This document shows, piece by piece, positions 8,070 through 14,977 of a stretch of DNA of 26,014 bases (position 1 is its first letter; each line of letters begins with the position of its first letter). The position numbers and the translations under genes are program-made. Source of the DNA: a virus; the IMG/VR virus record IMGVR_UViG_3300003886_000046, positions 1 to 26,014 of that record, one strand, 5' to 3'. Below the pieces are notes generated by a model that made no database searches, was not told the DNA's origin, and saw only the letters and a list, made by a program, of their open reading frames with translations.

Positions 8070-8165
8070 ATGAAAACACTAATCAACAATGTTGGAATAA
8101 TCACCCTGGCCCTGATGTTTGCATCTATCGTGCTGTCAGTGCTGAGTGTGGTTATCTGGCATTAA
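8070..8165 (+). CDS. Single-pass membrane peptide
   Basis: 31 residues: a short polar N-terminus then one long hydrophobic helix (ITLALMFASIVLSVLSVVIW). No clear ribosome site; it begins 9 nt after the RadC-like stop, so coupling is needed. Could be a small membrane effector; equally it might be fortuitous. Confidence 0.4.
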   Translation: MKTLINNVGIITLALMFASIVLSVLSVVIWH

Positions 8166-8180
8166 ATTGGAGTAAATGAA

Positions 8181-8381
8181 ATGCAACGTGGAACCAAAGA
8201 ATTTTACGAAGTACAAAAAGGCTTTGAAAAAGGGGTAAAAGATTGTTTTTTTGGCTATATGTCTAGCGATTTTACCAAAGACGACTTTAATTCTTCGACT
8301 TTTTACGCTAACGGCGAAGTAAACGCCGCTTTCTGGTTTTATATGGCCGGTTACGCTGCGGCTAAATGTGAGTACCAATAG
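8181..8381 (+). CDS. Small aromatic-rich protein
   Basis: 66 residues, not recognised. Rich in F, Y and K; the end FWFYMAGYAAAK is hydrophobic but short. GGAGTAAATGAA precedes the ATG and almost the same cassette (GGAGTAAATGAC) precedes the next gene, which supports both starts. Confidence 0.7.
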   Translation: MQRGTKEFYEVQKGFEKGVKDCFFGYMSSDFTKDDFNSSTFYANGEVNAAFWFYMAGYAAAKCEYQ

Positions 8382-8392
8382 GAGTAAATGAC

Positions 8393-8890
8393 ATGAAAAC
8401 TTTACCGGAAACAAATATACACTGGCTACTAAACCAGATTGATGAAACTGCGCCAGTAACGTGCAAGACGTGTGTATATGCTTGCACGCATGAAAAATGT
8501 GACCAGTGTCTAACCAATAACGACCACGGCGGCTATGACTATGCTAACTGGGTGCCGGGTAATGCGGTTATGCGCCTCTATGAACACCAGAGAGACGGTA
8601 AGTCAGTCGTAGTCATAGGGGGACAAGGCGAAGCTGATTTCTATGCCACAGATACACCTCAGAAGGTAATAACACATTTACGAAGGGTATCAGCAGCGTG
8701 CGGGTATCTGACTGGGTGCCTTATCGGCAAGCCAAACGGCATTCAAACTCTGGCTATCTCAACCCATGAAGGTGAGTTTTTAATCACCTGGGATAACTGC
8801 ATTTTAATCGACATTAAACAGAAGACAGACATCGGTTACATACCATCGTGGCCTGATGCTGACACCTTAGAGGCTCTCAGCAATCAATAA
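8393..8890 (+). CDS. Cysteine-cluster protein, 165 residues
   Basis: Residues 24-40 hold CKTCVYACTHEKCDQCL: C-x2-C-x3-C-x4-C-x2-C, a likely zinc site. The rest is a mixed alpha/beta domain (YEHQRDGKSVVVIGGQGEAD) with no recognisable catalytic motif. GGAG lies 8 nt before the ATG. Not assignable to a family from sequence alone. It is the second largest protein of the rightward operon. Confidence 0.75.
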   Translation: MKTLPETNIHWLLNQIDETAPVTCKTCVYACTHEKCDQCLTNNDHGGYDYANWVPGNAVMRLYEHQRDGKSVVVIGGQGEADFYATDTPQKVITHLRRVSAACGYLTGCLIGKPNGIQTLAISTHEGEFLITWDNCILIDIKQKTDIGYIPSWPDADTLEALSNQ

Positions 8891-8939
8891 TCATTATACC
8901 ACGCCCCGCTATGAGCGGCATAACTGATAGGTGAATATT

Positions 8940-9110
8940 ATGACATTTAATAGATATACAATAGCCTGTAAATATATAGAAAACAGCACAACAATAACAG
9001 CGAAAAGCAGCAAACAAGCGTGGGCTAAATTCTGCACTCTATACTTTGATGAATTTAAACCGTGCCGCAAAGACTATACCGTTACGGGTCTGTTGCGCTA
9101 TGAAAAATAA
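8940..9110 (+). CDS. Small basic protein
   Basis: 56 residues (MTFNRYTIACKYIENSTTIT...CRKDYTVTGLLRYEK), basic, predicted strands then a helix; the shape resembles small phage proteins that reformat environmental or host signals, but no family is recognised. ATAGGTGA precedes the ATG. Its last codons overlap the next gene's ATG in another frame. Confidence 0.6.
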   Translation: MTFNRYTIACKYIENSTTITAKSSKQAWAKFCTLYFDEFKPCRKDYTVTGLLRYEK

Positions 9111-9429
9111 AATCACAATTTACTGCAATAAACCAATCCAGGCCTTGCTTAAAAACAATCTTGGCTCGTCGTCCGGAAGGCTCAATCAAGCAATTGGCCG
9201 GTACCTACTGATATGTGATTATAGCGGGTTTTCTGTTACTGATACAGAAAAACGGCTATTGAAACTGGCATATCGTGATGTCAGCAAAGTTAAAGGATCT
9301 GATATCTTAGATATTGAGTCCCGGGTACTTGCTGTTGATAACTCTGCTGTTGGCCGTGCGCTGCTCTATAAGATCGATCGTGCAACACTGGCTGACTTTA
9401 TCTCTGTCCTTGATGATCTCGGGCTGTGA
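9100..9429 (+). CDS. Hypothetical protein, overlapping start
   Basis: 109 residues from ATG 9100, which overlaps the preceding gene by 11 nt; the frame is open to 9046 but those codons overlap the 56-residue gene. The N-terminal part (MKNKITIYCNKPIQALLKNN then SSSGRLNQAIGRYL) looks like a ribbon-helix-helix type arrangement; the rest is helical. No strong family match. Possibly a DNA-binding regulator, low certainty. Confidence 0.65.
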   Translation: MKNKITIYCNKPIQALLKNNLGSSSGRLNQAIGRYLLICDYSGFSVTDTEKRLLKLAYRDVSKVKGSDILDIESRVLAVDNSAVGRALLYKIDRATLADFISVLDDLGL

Positions 9430-9503
9430 AAAAAGGTCCCGGCTCAGGTAAAATGAAGGAGGAGCCTGGCCGGGTTAAGGATAAAATGGAGTTTGAACTG
9501 TGA
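9426..9503 (+). CDS. Possible 25-residue basic peptide
   Basis: GTG overlapping the previous stop (GTGA). Sequence MKKGPGSGKMKEEPGRVKDK plus five residues. No ribosome site beyond coupling. Listed because the overlap pattern matches the operon; could be fortuitous. The remaining gap to 9584 holds another very short open frame from ATG 9530 but nothing convincing. Confidence 0.3.
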   Translation: MKKGPGSGKMKEEPGRVKDKMEFEL

Positions 9504-9583
9504 GTATAGCATAGGTTTACAGAACATGAAAAAGCAACCACAACATAATTTATTAAAGCTAGTACAACTAGAGGAAAGTTTCG

Positions 9584-9895
9584 ATGGATATATTTGAAAG
9601 TATAAATAAACTAGCAGAAGCAAGGCGTACAGAGAGAGCAGAAGGCAAAAAGAAGTGCCTATGGCTGTCGTTCTGTGACCCTAGCTTACCCAAAGGTAGC
9701 CAGTTTTTAGGCGTAATCGTAACAAGGTCTTTCGGTTTTGCTACAGCGATTGATGAATTACACGGATTGGGAATCAACCCAGGCGGTGGAGTTAAGTGTA
9801 TCGAGCTTCAAGGGCAGGATGAAGATGATATAGATCTGGGAGACTATGACAAGCTAATGAGTAGAGAATACTTGTCTAAAGCAGGCTATATATAA
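9584..9895 (+). CDS. Hypothetical protein, last rightward gene
   Basis: 103 residues, not recognised. A basic helical N-terminus (INKLAEARRTERAEGKKKC) precedes a likely globular part (LGVIVTRSFGFATAIDELHG) and an acidic stretch (GQDEDDIDLGDYDK). AGAGGAAAG sits 6-14 nt upstream. Faces the leftward early operon; no U-tract terminator is visible in the 43-nt convergent gap. Confidence 0.7.
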   Translation: MDIFESINKLAEARRTERAEGKKKCLWLSFCDPSLPKGSQFLGVIVTRSFGFATAIDELHGLGINPGGGVKCIELQGQDEDDIDLGDYDKLMSREYLSKAGYI

Positions 9896-9938
9896 AACAA
9901 ACGCAGCTAACAGCATAGGCTTGCCGGTTATGCGTCGA

Positions 9939-10136
9939 TCATTTCATGTACTGATGATATATATGGTTTCTGTTCTGACAGCTAGTTACACGCTTCACGA
10001 ACCAGATAAACTTTCTACCTCCTGTTCTGCCACATAGCTTTTCAATCCTGTTTATTCTCTTGGCGTTCATTGCAAATGGCAGGGATTCTCTGGCCAACTC
10101 CATTGTTTGCTGATTGCAGGGGTATATTCCTTTCAT
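9939..10136 (-). CDS. Small basic protein, end of the leftward early operon
   Basis: 65 residues, basic with four cysteines (MKGIYPCNQQTMELARESLP, then INRIEKLCGRTGGRKFIWFV). Starts 7 nt after the stop of the RHH gene at 10144. No good ribosome site, so coupled translation is assumed. Not recognised. Confidence 0.55.
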   Translation of the reverse strand: MKGIYPCNQQTMELARESLPFAMNAKRINRIEKLCGRTGGRKFIWFVKRVTSCQNRNHIYHQYMK

Positions 10137-10143
10137 TCAAGAA

Positions 10144-10326
10144 TCACAGGTCGTTATCTGTCTTTGTAGTTTTCTTCTCTGCCAGTTTAAAATGGCTGAT
10201 CAGCGCCTCCTCGATAATCCGGCTCTGTGATCCATTCATGATTTTTAATATCTTTGTCAGCCAAAGGGGCAGTTTAATCGTGATAGCCTTGCGCTTCTCG
10301 CTGGCTTTTAATGTTGGGCGGCTCAT
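10144..10326 (-). CDS. Ribbon-helix-helix regulator (CopG-like)
   Basis: 60 residues. RKAITIKLPLWLTKILKIMN followed by SQSRIIEEALISHF has the strand-helix-turn-helix pattern of RHH repressors. Start overlaps the previous stop by 4 nt (ATGA). Likely a small DNA-binding regulator; operator not identified. Confidence 0.75.
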   Translation of the reverse strand: MSRPTLKASEKRKAITIKLPLWLTKILKIMNGSQSRIIEEALISHFKLAEKKTTKTDNDL

Positions 10327-10805
10327 TCGTTTTCTGCCCTCTTTAGGTGTTCAATGGCTACATATATTCTGTCCATTATGTACCCTATACGGTGACCTGA
10401 AGTTCTTTCAATCTCTTCTGTTGCTTTCTCAAGCTCTTCGATTGCTTTCTCAATATCTGTCAGTGGTTTTTTTTCTTTCTCGACTGGGGCTATGTTGTCC
10501 CATGAATCAGCGTGGCTAAACCCCTCATCAATGACCCAGTATCTATCGTTAAACTCTGCAAGAAATATACCTTTACATTCCATTTCATGTCGCGGAGCAT
10601 CCCACCGATAAACCTCTTCGCCCACCGCTGGATTGAACTCATCTTTCAGCTCAATAACTCTTCGGTATTCGCAAGTATCGCTAACATCCTGTGAGTGAGA
10701 AAGCGTACCCCAAATACCTGCTTTATAACGGGTTTGAACCTTCTCTCCTGAACATAATGCCGATTTAGCCTGTTCTATGGTCAAATCTTCATATTCTACT
10801 TTCAT
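10323..10805 (-). CDS. Hypothetical protein with C-terminal coiled coil
   Basis: 160 residues. N-terminal half is globular and resembles phage proteins describing a task like LTIEQAKSALCSGEKVQTRY; residues 112-138 are a charged heptad-like helix (LTDIEKAIEELEKATEEIER). No catalytic motif seen. Part of the tightly packed early operon. Confidence 0.7.
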   Translation of the reverse strand: MKVEYEDLTIEQAKSALCSGEKVQTRYKAGIWGTLSHSQDVSDTCEYRRVIELKDEFNPAVGEEVYRWDAPRHEMECKGIFLAEFNDRYWVIDEGFSHADSWDNIAPVEKEKKPLTDIEKAIEELEKATEEIERTSGHRIGYIMDRIYVAIEHLKRAENE

Positions 10806-10828
10806 GTCTTTACCACTTCTTAATTAAG

Positions 10829-11134
10829 TTAGGAAATATTTATTCCGCCAAAAAGACCGAACTCACTTAAAACGGTTAATTCCAGCCTTTTTATTTCACT
10901 GTCCAATACTTTCTTTTGCTCTGATAGATCAAGTCCTTGCTTGAAAGGGTCTTTTATTACCAGAAAAGTAAAATCTTCTCCGATACGCCCATCACCCGTG
11001 AGAATTGCCTCAACCTCTTCATTTGTGTTTCGATCAAGCCAATACGCAAGAACATCATCTATTTTCTCTTCCCTTTCCTCAGTAACACCGACTTGATACC
11101 CAATTCCGTATTCTGCATCATATTCTGAACTCAT
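10829..11134 (-). CDS. Acidic hypothetical protein
   Basis: 101 residues, strongly acidic (MSSEYDAEYGIGYQVGVTEE...), with a helical C-terminus (LDSEIKRLELTVLSEFGLFG). GGAGGG lies 8 nt upstream of the ATG. Acidic small phage proteins often bind host proteins or mimic DNA; that is only a possibility here. Confidence 0.7.
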   Translation of the reverse strand: MSSEYDAEYGIGYQVGVTEEREEKIDDVLAYWLDRNTNEEVEAILTGDGRIGEDFTFLVIKDPFKQGLDLSEQKKVLDSEIKRLELTVLSEFGLFGGINIS

Positions 11135-11147
11135 TTTTAACCCTCCG

Positions 11148-11240
11148 CTAATCTATGTTGTAAACCCAGTATTCACTAGTCATTTTTTCAGGATACTCAG
11201 TATCTGTTTTTATGTCCCTTTTCTTTGCAGCTCCAGACAT
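11148..11240 (-). CDS. Possible 30-residue overlapping gene
   Basis: ATG at 11240 in another frame inside the end of the 72-residue gene; sequence MSGAAKKRDIKTDTEYPEKM then TSEYWVYNID. AAAAG precedes the ATG. It fills the otherwise empty 75-nt gap and ends at the ribosome site of the next gene, which argues mildly for it. Confidence 0.4.
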   Translation of the reverse strand: MSGAAKKRDIKTDTEYPEKMTSEYWVYNID

Positions 11241-11428
11241 TCTTTTGGCCTTTTGACAAATAACTCAGTCAGGATTGTTTCCCCTTTTTTAGATTCCAGG
11301 TGGAACCCAATGTCGCAAAAAACCTCACCGTTAGGAGCCACGCCTAACTGCCTACATTTACCGTCCCTATCAGAACAATATAGCCCAACAGGTACACTAA
11401 TTGGGATCAATACTTGTATATAGTTCAT
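11210..11428 (-). CDS. Hypothetical protein
   Basis: 72 residues. Hydrophobic N-terminus (YIQVLIPISVPVGLYC) then CSDRDGKCRQLG and ESKKGETI; looks like a short beta-rich domain with three cysteines. First gene after the promoter at 11463-11491. Not recognised. Confidence 0.65.
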   Translation of the reverse strand: MNYIQVLIPISVPVGLYCSDRDGKCRQLGVAPNGEVFCDIGFHLESKKGETILTELFVKRPKECLELQRKGT

Positions 11429-11462
11429 GGCTTGCCTTTTATACCCACGTTAGATTAATTAG

Positions 11463-11491
11463 AGACTAGCTCAATTAACTATTAAAGTCAA
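11463..11491 (-). promoter_or_regulatory. Internal leftward promoter
   Basis: On the minus strand TTGACT (11486-11491), 17-nt spacer, TAGTCT (11463-11468); the -35 matches 5 of 6, the -10 only 3 of 6. It lies in the only ~100-bp gap of this operon, about 35 nt before the 72-residue gene, in an AT-rich stretch. Confidence 0.55.
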
Positions 11492-11528
11492 TACTTTTAT
11501 GTTGTTTAGTGTGCTACGCACAAATAAA

Positions 11529-12107
11529 CTACGGATAATTGCGCTTATTCAACATTCGCGCTTTTTTATTAAAGACACGCTTTAATCTTTTGAGATATTC
11601 AATGTCGTATCTAACTATCTTATTCTGAGATTCAAGCCATTCAACCATCTTTTTTCCATACCTTGCTACTAACCTAATTCTGTATTCAAGGATATTTCCG
11701 CTTTTCGAGGTATTACATTGCTGGCAACTTGCAAATACGTTCTTTGTGTTAAATCTTAGTGCTGAACATGCACCAATACTGCGGTAGTGTGACGCGTGGC
11801 GCTGGTGGGCACCATTATCAGGCTTATCACACGAAATACAGTTCAGACCCCTATCGCGCGCCCTAATATAGGTATTAAATGCTGTCTGGGCGTCCCTGAG
11901 CCAGTCGGAACGTGTTTTTGCTGCCGCTCTCCTGCGCACGGTCTCGGCCCTGAATTCCTTCTTTTCCTTATTCTTCCGCTTTGACTGGGCCAACTCAAGG
12001 GCGCATTTGAAATTATTGCACGTCGCCTGGATAGTGTTGTATTTTGGTCTATACTTTTTTTTACAAACTTTGCAAGTTCTTCGCTTACTAAGCTTAGTTG
12101 TTTTCAT
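11529..12107 (-). CDS. ninG: NinG/Rap recombination endonuclease
   Basis: Lambda NinG (Rap) is a structure-specific endonuclease acting on recombination junctions. Seen: N-terminal cysteines CKVC (12-16) and C-N-N-F-K-C (30-35), a basic helical linker, CISC near 90, then ASHYRSIGACSALRFNTKNV and CQQCNTSKSG, the family signature with HNH-like H and C ligands. 192 residues, close to the lambda protein. It overlaps the HslV-like gene by 14 nt. Together with ninB upstream it marks a lambda-like nin region. Confidence 0.93.
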   Translation of the reverse strand: MKTTKLSKRRTCKVCKKKYRPKYNTIQATCNNFKCALELAQSKRKNKEKKEFRAETVRRRAAAKTRSDWLRDAQTAFNTYIRARDRGLNCISCDKPDNGAHQRHASHYRSIGACSALRFNTKNVFASCQQCNTSKSGNILEYRIRLVARYGKKMVEWLESQNKIVRYDIEYLKRLKRVFNKKARMLNKRNYP

Positions 12108-12513
12108 CGCTCAATGTAAGTGTGATTACCTCGCCACCCGTACCAGTATCAAGCTGTGCAGCTATCTCTACGGCCTCTTTAGCTGTTTTGCCTGCCAGCA
12201 TCGCACCCATTGCAAACTGTGCGCCAGATCCTATCGCGCAGGGGATTTTTAACTCAAACCGCACCAGCTTTTCTTCCATTTTATATGCTGCCCCATCCTC
12301 GACAATTAGCACAGATAGCGCATTTATTTCTGGTTTTTTGTCTCCAGCGACTAAGTACCAGTCGTGGAATGCTGCAACGTCTTCGCTGTTTCCGGCGCAA
12401 CCAACTAAGACTGGTCCAAGCTTAAACATTTTACCCCGCCCATAATATTTGTAATCACCGGAATACTGGCTATCACCGGCCAAAGTCTTACCGTCGTATG
12501 CTATTGTTGTCAT
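12094..12513 (-). CDS. HslV/proteasome-like Ntn hydrolase
   Basis: 139 residues. After Met removal the N-terminus would be Thr-Thr-Ile (MTTIAYDGKTLAGDSQ), aligning with HslV TTI...AGDGQ: candidate nucleophile Thr, the Asp of AGDS, a Lys in GRGKMFK, then LVGCAGNSED (HslV GFAGGTAD) and AIGSGAQFAMGAMLAG (HslV AIGSGGNYAL). This is a short proteasome-beta fold protein of the kind seen in phages. Whether it is an active peptidase, and whether it uses a host ATPase, is unknown. The start directly follows the previous stop, so coupled. Confidence 0.85.
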   Translation of the reverse strand: MTTIAYDGKTLAGDSQYSGDYKYYGRGKMFKLGPVLVGCAGNSEDVAAFHDWYLVAGDKKPEINALSVLIVEDGAAYKMEEKLVRFELKIPCAIGSGAQFAMGAMLAGKTAKEAVEIAAQLDTGTGGEVITLTLSDENN

Positions 12514-12696
12514 TTATTTTTTGCTCCACATGTAGGCATCTGGTAACGACCTCTCGAACTCTGCCGCTGCTCTGGCGCTCCTTGATGCAATCCCCGTTTT
12601 AGTCAATTTTGCTATTTGGTCAAGCACCAGTAGTAATCTATTAATTTTCTCGTCTCTCTCGAGTATCCTGCTAACCAACAATGCTTTTACTGCCAT
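12514..12696 (-). CDS. Small helical protein
   Basis: 60 residues, mostly helical (LERDEKINRLLLVLDQIAKL then ASRSARAAAEFERSL). GGGGGAAT precedes the ATG. Sits between ninB and the HslV-like gene; function unknown. Confidence 0.7.
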   Translation of the reverse strand: MAVKALLVSRILERDEKINRLLLVLDQIAKLTKTGIASRSARAAAEFERSLPDAYMWSKK

Positions 12697-12725
12697 TTTA
12701 TTCCCCCGTTAGTTGTTTTCATCGC

Positions 12726-13193
12726 TTAACGCGCCATTGCTTTTACGTAGTTAGGATCGGCTGGTAGCTGCAATCCTTTAGACTGGCAGAACTTTTCGAT
12801 GTCACCCAGGTACTTCGCAAATTGTGAAACGGTGGCCCAGGTTGTCGAGATTGTATCCAGCGCCCTGTCGATCATCAGTTTAGTCCCGTCCTCTTTGATT
12901 AGATCGTAAAGCCTTACCCATTCCATCTGCCGTGCATTTTCCTGTGATGCAAGATAGATTCTCAGCATATAGGTTTTTTTAAACCTTTCGTGGAGCTCAG
13001 TTTCTGTGTACCCGGTCTGCCGTGATAGTTCAGGTAGCCACCCGGCCCACATTAATGCGTTTTGAGCCTGTTTGCGTACGTCTGTGGCATTGTGGAAAGT
13101 TACTTGTACGCTACCATCCTGTCTCATGTGTGACAGTGCGGTGAGAGCCAGCGGATAGGTTTTCTCGGTGATTATGAAAGTTTGTGCCCTCAT
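12726..13193 (-). CDS. ninB: NinB recombination protein
   Basis: Lambda NinB (Orf) is a recombination mediator that binds single-stranded DNA and SSB. Seen: the N-terminal strand MRAQTFIITEKTYP, the signature RKQAQNALMWAGWLPELSRQ, then HERFKKTYMLRIYL, and the C-terminal IEKFCQSKGLQLP. 155 residues, normal length. The ATG overlaps the HNH stop by 4 nt. Confidence 0.92.
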   Translation of the reverse strand: MRAQTFIITEKTYPLALTALSHMRQDGSVQVTFHNATDVRKQAQNALMWAGWLPELSRQTGYTETELHERFKKTYMLRIYLASQENARQMEWVRLYDLIKEDGTKLMIDRALDTISTTWATVSQFAKYLGDIEKFCQSKGLQLPADPNYVKAMAR

Positions 13194-13531
13194 CTCCGCA
13201 GCCTAAAATATGTCGACGAATCAAATAAATTTCCTTGACCACTTGTAGCGTCTTTATTGCGCTGTCTGTTTGTTTGATGAATTACTCGATCATGGTTTAG
13301 ATGACATCGCTGACAAAGAGCGGCAAGGTTTAACAAACTGGCGTTTTCTGGATTGTGGTCATACACATGAGCGGTTGTTAAAACCACCCTGCTCCCTGTT
13401 ATTGGGTGGGGCTGATAGTTCTCTGCCCCACACCATTCACATTTGTTTTTAGCGCGGTAGAACCTCACGAACCGACTCCTTAGTTTCCAGTCTGCCGGGT
13501 ATCTGTTCTTGTTTTCTGGTCTTATTGGCAT
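13190..13531 (-). CDS. HNH endonuclease
   Basis: 113 residues. CEWCG (32-36), then TTAHVYDHNPENASLLNLAA and LCQRCHLNHD: the HNH beta-beta-alpha-metal core with structural zinc cysteines. Such small HNH proteins act near packaging or in nin regions; specificity cannot be read. The gene starts 50 nt from the left boundary of the cassette array, so it may originally have followed the gene now interrupted at 16416. Confidence 0.9.
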   Translation of the reverse strand: MPIRPENKNRYPADWKLRSRFVRFYRAKNKCEWCGAENYQPHPITGSRVVLTTAHVYDHNPENASLLNLAALCQRCHLNHDRVIHQTNRQRNKDATSGQGNLFDSSTYFRLRR

Positions 13532-13588
13532 TTCATTATTGCTGGGTTATCCTGTTCTGGAATTTCTTGCCATGTTTGGCGTTAGCTG

Positions 13589-13849
13589 TCAGTTGCCAAC
13601 ATCGTATTCAGTGTCTGCAAATTCAGCAGATTGCTTGTCAGTCATAAACGCTTGTCCAAACTCGCGTAATCTTTCTGCTGCCTGCGACAAAACTAAATCA
13701 GCATCATGATCTAATTCTGCTGGTACACGCATTGTAAATTCACGATTTATAGCGCCTTTCCCTTTTGTAACCGCATCTGAAAGTGCATCAAGCCTGCTTG
13801 CCAATATGCTATCTGGCACTCTATCGCCATGTTTATATTTATTGCTCAC
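13589..13849 (-). CDS. Cassette 1 gene, hypothetical
   Basis: 86 residues from GTG 13849, chosen because AGGAG lies 8 nt upstream; the frame is open further but without a ribosome site. Sequence MSNKYKHGDRVPDSILASRL, then TMRVPAELDHDADLVLSQAA and ERLREFGQ: soluble, mostly helical, of a type common in phages. The stop lies 1 nt from the TTAGCTG cassette start. Function unknown. Confidence 0.75.
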   Translation of the reverse strand: MSNKYKHGDRVPDSILASRLDALSDAVTKGKGAINREFTMRVPAELDHDADLVLSQAAERLREFGQAFMTDKQSAEFADTEYDVGN

Positions 13850-13873
13850 GTTAAAATCTCCTATATTAAATTC

Positions 13874-13930
13874 AGCTAACAAGTGCATAAAGCGGATGCA
13901 AAACCCGCACCGATTATGCTGGCGTTATAT
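13874..13930 (+). repeat. attC site 1
   Basis: R'' AGCTAAC (13874-13880) followed by AAG; L'' GCATAAAGCGG pairs imperfectly with L' CCGATTATGC; R' GTTATAT (13924-13930), whose last six bases belong to cassette 2. 57 bp. Confidence 0.85.
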
Positions 13931-14185
13931 TCCTTTCTTGATATGTCTAATAAGGTTTTTCACTCCGAATCCACGCTTTCCATTTCTGCTTATCCACCTT
14001 CCCGTTCCTGGCCAAAAATCAATGTAACACTCAAATCCTTCAACGATTAAGTGCGCTCCCATATTTTTAGATTTAAATGGTATTTCTTCATTCACTAACC
14101 AATCTGAACTTTTTTCACGGTTATTGGCTCTGCGCTTTTGACCTTCTTTTTTCATTTCATTATATAAATCACCCATGTCGCCCAT
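13925..14185 (-). CDS. Cassette 2 gene, basic hypothetical
   Basis: 86 residues: a basic helical N-terminus (YNEMKKEGQKRRANNREKSS), then a compact domain with FECYIDFWPGTGRWISRNGK, resembling small phage proteins that read GxGKW-like patterns. GGAGGATAGT precedes the ATG. The TAA stop is formed by the cassette core itself (ATATAAC). Function unknown. Confidence 0.75.
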   Translation of the reverse strand: MGDMGDLYNEMKKEGQKRRANNREKSSDWLVNEEIPFKSKNMGAHLIVEGFECYIDFWPGTGRWISRNGKRGFGVKNLIRHIKKGI

Positions 14186-14207
14186 ACTATCCTCCTAAAT
14201 TAACGTA

Positions 14208-14279
14208 ATATAACAAGTCATTTAACATTGACCGCCAATACGCTGCGCTCGTTCCTACCGCTTACTTTTATCGTTATAT
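14208..14279 (+). repeat. attC site 2
   Basis: R'' ATATAAC (14208-14214) followed by AAG; R' GTTATAT (14273-14279). The inner part has the motif ACGCTGCGCTCGTTC, frequent in environmental attC loops. L-box pairing is weak. 72 bp. Confidence 0.7.
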
Positions 14280-14280
14280 T

Positions 14281-14455
14281 TCAAAGGAAATCTTCAACGA
14301 TTTGCGCATTTTCAAATAACCTATAATACCTAGCTTCTGCCAATGCCTGTTTTGCCTGCGTCATATTGTCAAACTCATAAGCATCAAATACAAGTATATT
14401 TGTAAAAAATAAAAGATAACAATGCCACAACCAGTACTATACTACATTTGTTCAT
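14281..14455 (-). pseudogene. Cassette 3 gene: secreted small protein with a frameshift
   Basis: ATG 14455 with GAGGTGAT upstream starts a signal peptide (MNKCSIVLVVALLSFIF), which stops after 23 codons. A +1 shift in the run of six T joins it to an open frame TNILVFDAYEFDNMTQAKQA then LAEARYYRLFENAQIVEDFL, ending at 14281 beside the cassette core. With one T fewer the product is a 57-residue exported protein. Real mutation, sequencing error or programmed shift cannot be separated here. Confidence 0.6.
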
Positions 14456-14483
14456 TCTATCACCTCAATTATTCTGCACTTAT

Positions 14484-14519
14484 ATTAAACTGTAGATTCT
14501 GTCTATATGGCTGTTATGT
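14484..14519 (+). repeat. Degenerate attC site 3
   Basis: Core GTTATGT (14513-14519) is clear and is matched by the R'' of cassette 4, but the R'' of cassette 3 is not: the best candidate is ATTAAAC (14484-14490), enclosing a small TAGA/TCTA stem. Only 36 bp, so cassette 3 has probably lost most of its attC and may be immobile. Confidence 0.4.
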
Positions 14520-14777
14520 GTTTAATGTTCTCGTCTTGTCGTTGCTTGTAAAAAACATCCTGTCCTTAAAAGCGCCTAAAGATTCAGAGCCGTTAAAAAA
14601 ATCATTCATCATCAGGTTAATATCGTCAGCATAAGATGGTGGCAATGTGTCATGCAATAAAGTACTCAGCGCAGCAAGTGCAACCTCCAAGTTATGTATG
14701 CGTTGCTCACACATAACAAGCGCATCCACCGGACTTGCTGATTCAGCACTTGATTCTATTTCTGTGGTTCCGCTCAT
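14514..14777 (-). CDS. Cassette 4 gene, overlapping its attC
   Basis: 87 residues from ATG 14777, with GGAG 11 nt upstream. Acidic N-terminus (MSGTTEIESSAESASPVDAL) then a helical core (CEQRIHNLEVALAALSTLL) and NDFFNGSESLGAFKDR. The TAA stop is the cassette core (ACATAAC). The first ~22 codons lie inside the 129-bp attC, so part of the protein is encoded by the recombination site; ATG at MCEQRI would avoid this. Function unknown. Confidence 0.7.
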   Translation of the reverse strand: MSGTTEIESSAESASPVDALVMCEQRIHNLEVALAALSTLLHDTLPPSYADDINLMMNDFFNGSESLGAFKDRMFFTSNDKTRTLNT

Positions 14778-14839
14778 GTTAATTATTTCTCCAAGTTTTG
14801 TGGTATAAATCCGTAAGCCCGTGATGCTGGTCGTTAGGC
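14711..14839 (+). repeat. attC site 4 (long)
   Basis: R'' ACATAAC (14711-14717) followed by AAG; L'' GCATCCAC pairs with L' GTGATGC leaving one extra C in L'', the canonical extrahelical base; R' GTTAGGC (14833-14839). 129 bp, VCR-like in length. Confidence 0.8.
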
Positions 14840-14977
14840 GGCAGTACCAAGCCACACAAAAGACCGGCCAAAAATAGTAATGCTGGCAACCATCAGCCCG
14901 CCAATCTGGTCTTCTTCCACTTCTAATGCAAATAGCTTAGTTGTTCTGTTTCTCTGTATTTTAAACCGTTTCATCAT
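14834..14977 (-). CDS. Cassette 5, second gene
   Basis: 47 residues (MMKRFKIQRNRTTKLFALEV, then GLMVASITIFGRSFVWLGTA). AGGGG lies 5 nt before the ATG at 14977; overlaps the other cassette-5 gene by 17 nt. The TAA stop is the cassette core (GCCTAAC). The mid-section is hydrophobic but short for a membrane helix. Not recognised. Confidence 0.65.
   Translation of the reverse strand: MMKRFKIQRNRTTKLFALEVEEDQIGGLMVASITIFGRSFVWLGTAA

Noticed and set aside
9905-9935. AGCTAAC...GTTATGC pair resembling a very short attC, with a GCATA/TATGC hairpin
   Set aside because: Only about 27 bp, cores do not match, no neighbouring cassette; also no T tract, so not a convincing terminator.
10070-10519. 149-residue plus-strand frame
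   Set aside because: Antisense shadow of two minus-strand genes (RHH and 160-residue protein); hydrophobic, biased composition and no ribosome site.
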